This document shows, one piece after another, positions 8,601 through 9,151 of a stretch of 9,151 nucleotides of DNA; position 1 is the stretch's first letter; each line of letters opens with the position of its first letter. Position numbers and translations under genes: made by a program. A model generated the notes under the pieces. That model saw only the letters and a program-made list of their open reading frames with translations. It was not told the DNA's origin and did not search any database. Source of the stretch: Planctomycetota bacterium (GTDB lineage Bacteria; Planctomycetota; Phycisphaerae; WQYP01); contig JAMDCX010000048.1 in the NCBI GenBank assembly GCA_023489375.1, forward strand, positions 1 to 9,151. The letters run 5' to 3'.

Positions 8601-8929
8601 AAATGCAGAACGCTGAAATGTCGTATCTCGGTGCTTGAATATGCATACCCATTGGTGGACGTGTCCGGACAGGGATTCACCATGCCCTCAGGTCGTGTAG
8701 CTGCACCGAAAAAAGATAATCTGGCGAAATTGGATCCGATCAGCGGATTGACCCACCGGCAGAAATCAGTTCCGCCGTTGCCATCTTGTGTCACAAAAAC
8801 ACATTCCTCAGTTGATGAAATTTTTCCTAACACTGCCGAACGGGCCAGCGATACCGCACCCAGCGCTGCTCCTGTGAGCAAAAAGTTCCTGCGTGAAACG
8901 CGTTGATATTTTTGATCCATTATAATCAT
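5669..8929 (-). CDS. Divergent GH92 protein with nested and C-terminal F5/8-type domains, Tat-exported
   Basis: A 1086-residue GH92-family protein, probably acting on alpha-mannosides outside the cytoplasm. The N-terminus has a textbook Tat motif, SRRNFLL at 12-18, and a hydrophobic stretch to about 34. The GH92 N-domain (about 55-330) shows WVNPLIGSN, FFGAATRPEGMVNPCPDT and HVVGPAFMPTMG. After DVNGQYPDY, residues about 371-522 resemble a discoidin/F5-8 type C module (HAIDG, WIQLTWSEPQYINRIDLFG, FTPRHVKWVKLQL, GISEIRAY). The catalytic half resumes at 526 with FCEANGAQYTW (probable acid Glu729), NEPD (786-789), RPWLTQ and NDEDEGQMGS (probable base Asp833). A Pro/Ser-rich linker (939-955) leads to a second F5/8 module (958-1086). 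The family's WD..R motif reads FWWTQMN (534-540), so specificity may be altered. The start is ATG 8929; ATG 8920 is equally possible, and neither has a Shine-Dalgarno motif. Confidence 0.86.
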   Translation of the reverse strand: MIIMDQKYQRVSRRNFLLTGAALGAVSLARSAVLGKISSTEECVFVTQDGNGGTDFCRWVNPLIGSNFARLSFFGAATRPEGMVNPCPDTSTNGYAYSSTEIRHFSVLHFFHVVGPAFMPTMGKVDPTLGWPGWKSSFNHQQEIVEVGYHKVHLDRYGIDTEMTASERVSVFRFTAEQTGDCNILFGLKDAMCPDEASLEGGWIRKVHDDEIEGEVRVLNRIKNLDIRPIIDCKVFFVARFDTPIKQFSGWSGKHRHGEIKEISGPDAGGIVTLPVNAGKPVQMELAVSYCSLANARENMEHETSGRDFDIIRHETRDAWNKRLGKIEVRGGTAAAREKFYTDLFHSLLGRGKIDDVNGQYPDYATLSLVVRNLPPANNVAPRAVVTSSSEISSAPHAIDGIAGVLNRGQWLAAISDPSPWIQLTWSEPQYINRIDLFGPVDKPMQSLEKYLATGISGGPGCTLLFSDGSRVEAGYMDCNGSTKEVIFTPRHVKWVKLQLHAPAGERNLVGISEIRAYTTDSKPDFHVYNTDSFWWTQMNLNILWGILWPDVLLSYIKADLLWYENDWRHRLPRCILAGRRNWTMTGEQAVPLLATGIALDLPFDHQQALAAMVDVCTRPWPDYPLPECGWAGILDQWPVYMRLGYISYQADSFACTSKTLENSYTDWCIAQSAAKLGWNTESKTFFHRSQYWKNVFDRRLGYARPKNEDGSWVAPYDYLLSGNKTFCEANGAQYTWFPSHDVQGMCNVMGGNDRYCDKLNWHMRMGELVNFEDQYVSRRLVSYSNEPDFQVAHLFNYAGRPWLTQKWVQQVHFKAYSSIGTSPAAYCWNDEDEGQMGSLSVLMAMGIYSARGVVGNPPTYEITTPIFDRVTIHLDRKFYPGATFSVQTKRHGSADIYIRSARLNGQELENCWFPHMTLARGGTLELQLGRKPNRQWGSRRPPPSQSPQSEQPLPHYANLAQGRPVVADSSAIKYPPRYAVSGRGYRMWLSGTGNYPHWLAVDLETKRTIDLVEVRFAPDYPSAYDIEVSVDNRTWRKIVKVVDNEAVTPLRLHAIAPAMARYVRVLGVAGPRPAIGIISLRVYGA

Positions 8930-8937
8930 GATCTTTT

Positions 8938-8965
8938 ATACTATACACGGCCAACATTGCTACAA
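8938..8965 (-). promoter_or_regulatory. Candidate promoter of the GH92 pair
   Basis: On the minus strand TTGTAG (8965-8960) and TAGTAT (8943-8938) are 16 bp apart and resemble a sigma-70 -35/-10 pair. The -10 ends 8 nt before the ATG at 8929, so transcription would begin at or near the start codon, giving a leaderless or nearly leaderless mRNA. That agrees with the missing Shine-Dalgarno sequence but is speculative, because AT-rich matches like this arise by chance. Confidence 0.25.
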
Positions 8966-9151
8966 ACCTCGTATGTTATGAATCTCCTTATTTCTTTGAT
9001 TTTTCGCGATTGTTGGCCCGTGAACGGTAACGTTATGAGGAACTTCACATCCCGAATCAAATGAGCCAGGCAGAACTGCAGGGACATGTTAAAATCGCCC
9101 CGGTATTTGCGATAGGCCGAGAAGTAATCACACCCCAGTATGCCCTCAAAC
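8941..9151 (-). pseudogene. IS66-family transposase remnant, middle part (runs off right edge)
   Basis: The minus strand is open from the right edge (frame from 9150) to TAG at 8943-8941, giving 69 residues. The first part reads GCDYFSAYRKY and QFCLAHLIRDVKFL, which matches the IS66 DDE domain around its second catalytic Asp (probably residue 8 here) and the following C-x-A-H-L-x-R-D segment. After TLP (9033-9025) the sequence no longer resembles the family and soon stops. The catalytic Glu and the C-terminal part, well over 100 residues in normal members, are missing. It is therefore a 3'-truncated copy. It reads in the same direction as the left-hand transposase but covers a different part of the protein, so the two cannot be compared. 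Confidence 0.72.
8946..9022. repeat. Imperfect inverted repeat between transposase remnant and GH92 start
   Basis: CACGGCCAACA at 8946-8956 pairs with TGTTGGCCCGTG at 9011-9022, with one unpaired C. Similarity extends a few bases inward: GCAAT on the minus strand of the left arm against GCGATT on the right. The arms are 54 bp apart. They could be the ends of a small relict element, a regulator half-site pair, or a weak RNA stem in the 5' flank of the GH92 genes. Confidence 0.5.

Noticed and set aside
7892..8638. Plus-strand open frame of 248 codons opposite the larger GH92 gene
   Set aside because: It is antisense to well-supported GH92 coding sequence, shows no recognisable domain and has no ribosome binding site; it is a shadow of the real gene.
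8820..8957. ATG at 8957-8955 (minus) with GAGG upstream as a small gene before the larger GH92
   Set aside because: The frame runs into the GH92 signal-peptide region in a different frame and stops without any recognisable feature.

Overview
This window is an accessory carbohydrate-degradation island in a bacterial chromosome, bounded by IS66-family transposase sequence on both sides. It holds three large secreted glycoside hydrolases: a GH36 alpha-galactosidase-type enzyme on the plus strand and two unequal GH92 alpha-mannosidase-type enzymes in tandem on the minus strand. Two of the three carry twin-arginine (Tat) signal sequences and two carry lipobox-like cysteines, so all three probably act outside the cytoplasm. 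Export of large hydrolases by Tat, the lack of a SusC/SusD pair in view, moderate GC content and weak Shine-Dalgarno signals fit the Planctomycetes/Verrucomicrobia/Lentisphaerae group. That placement is an inference and is not tight.

Layout from left to right. Positions 1-572 (minus) encode the N-terminal 190 residues of an IS66 transposase that runs off the left edge. Its upstream terminus probably lies near 754, where the minus strand begins GTAA as IS66 ends do. Positions 755-908 are the leader of the GH36 gene, which starts at 909 behind an AAGGAG ribosome binding site and ends at 3005. A 58-bp gap without a classical terminator separates it from the convergent GH92 gene at 3064-5541, a lipoprotein with the canonical family motifs. 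Upstream of that, and probably co-transcribed, is a 1086-residue GH92 protein (5669-8929). It has a Tat signal, a discoidin-like (F5/8 type C) module apparently inserted inside its catalytic region, and a second such module at its C-terminus. Positions 8941-9151 (minus) are the middle of another IS66 transposase. It loses family similarity after about 9025 and stops 11 bp before the GH92 start codon.

How the genes may work together: an alpha-galactosidase-type enzyme would remove capping alpha-galactosyl (or alpha-GalNAc) residues, and the GH92 exo-mannosidases would then trim the exposed alpha-mannosides. This suits a galactosylated alpha-mannan or an N-glycan-like substrate better than plant beta-galactomannan, for which no beta-mannanase is visible. 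No transporter or regulator is in view.

I found no CRISPR array, tRNA, rRNA, defence system or toxin-antitoxin pair. The most unusual items are the domain architecture and altered active-site motif of the larger GH92 protein, and the way its 5' flank merges with a broken transposase.
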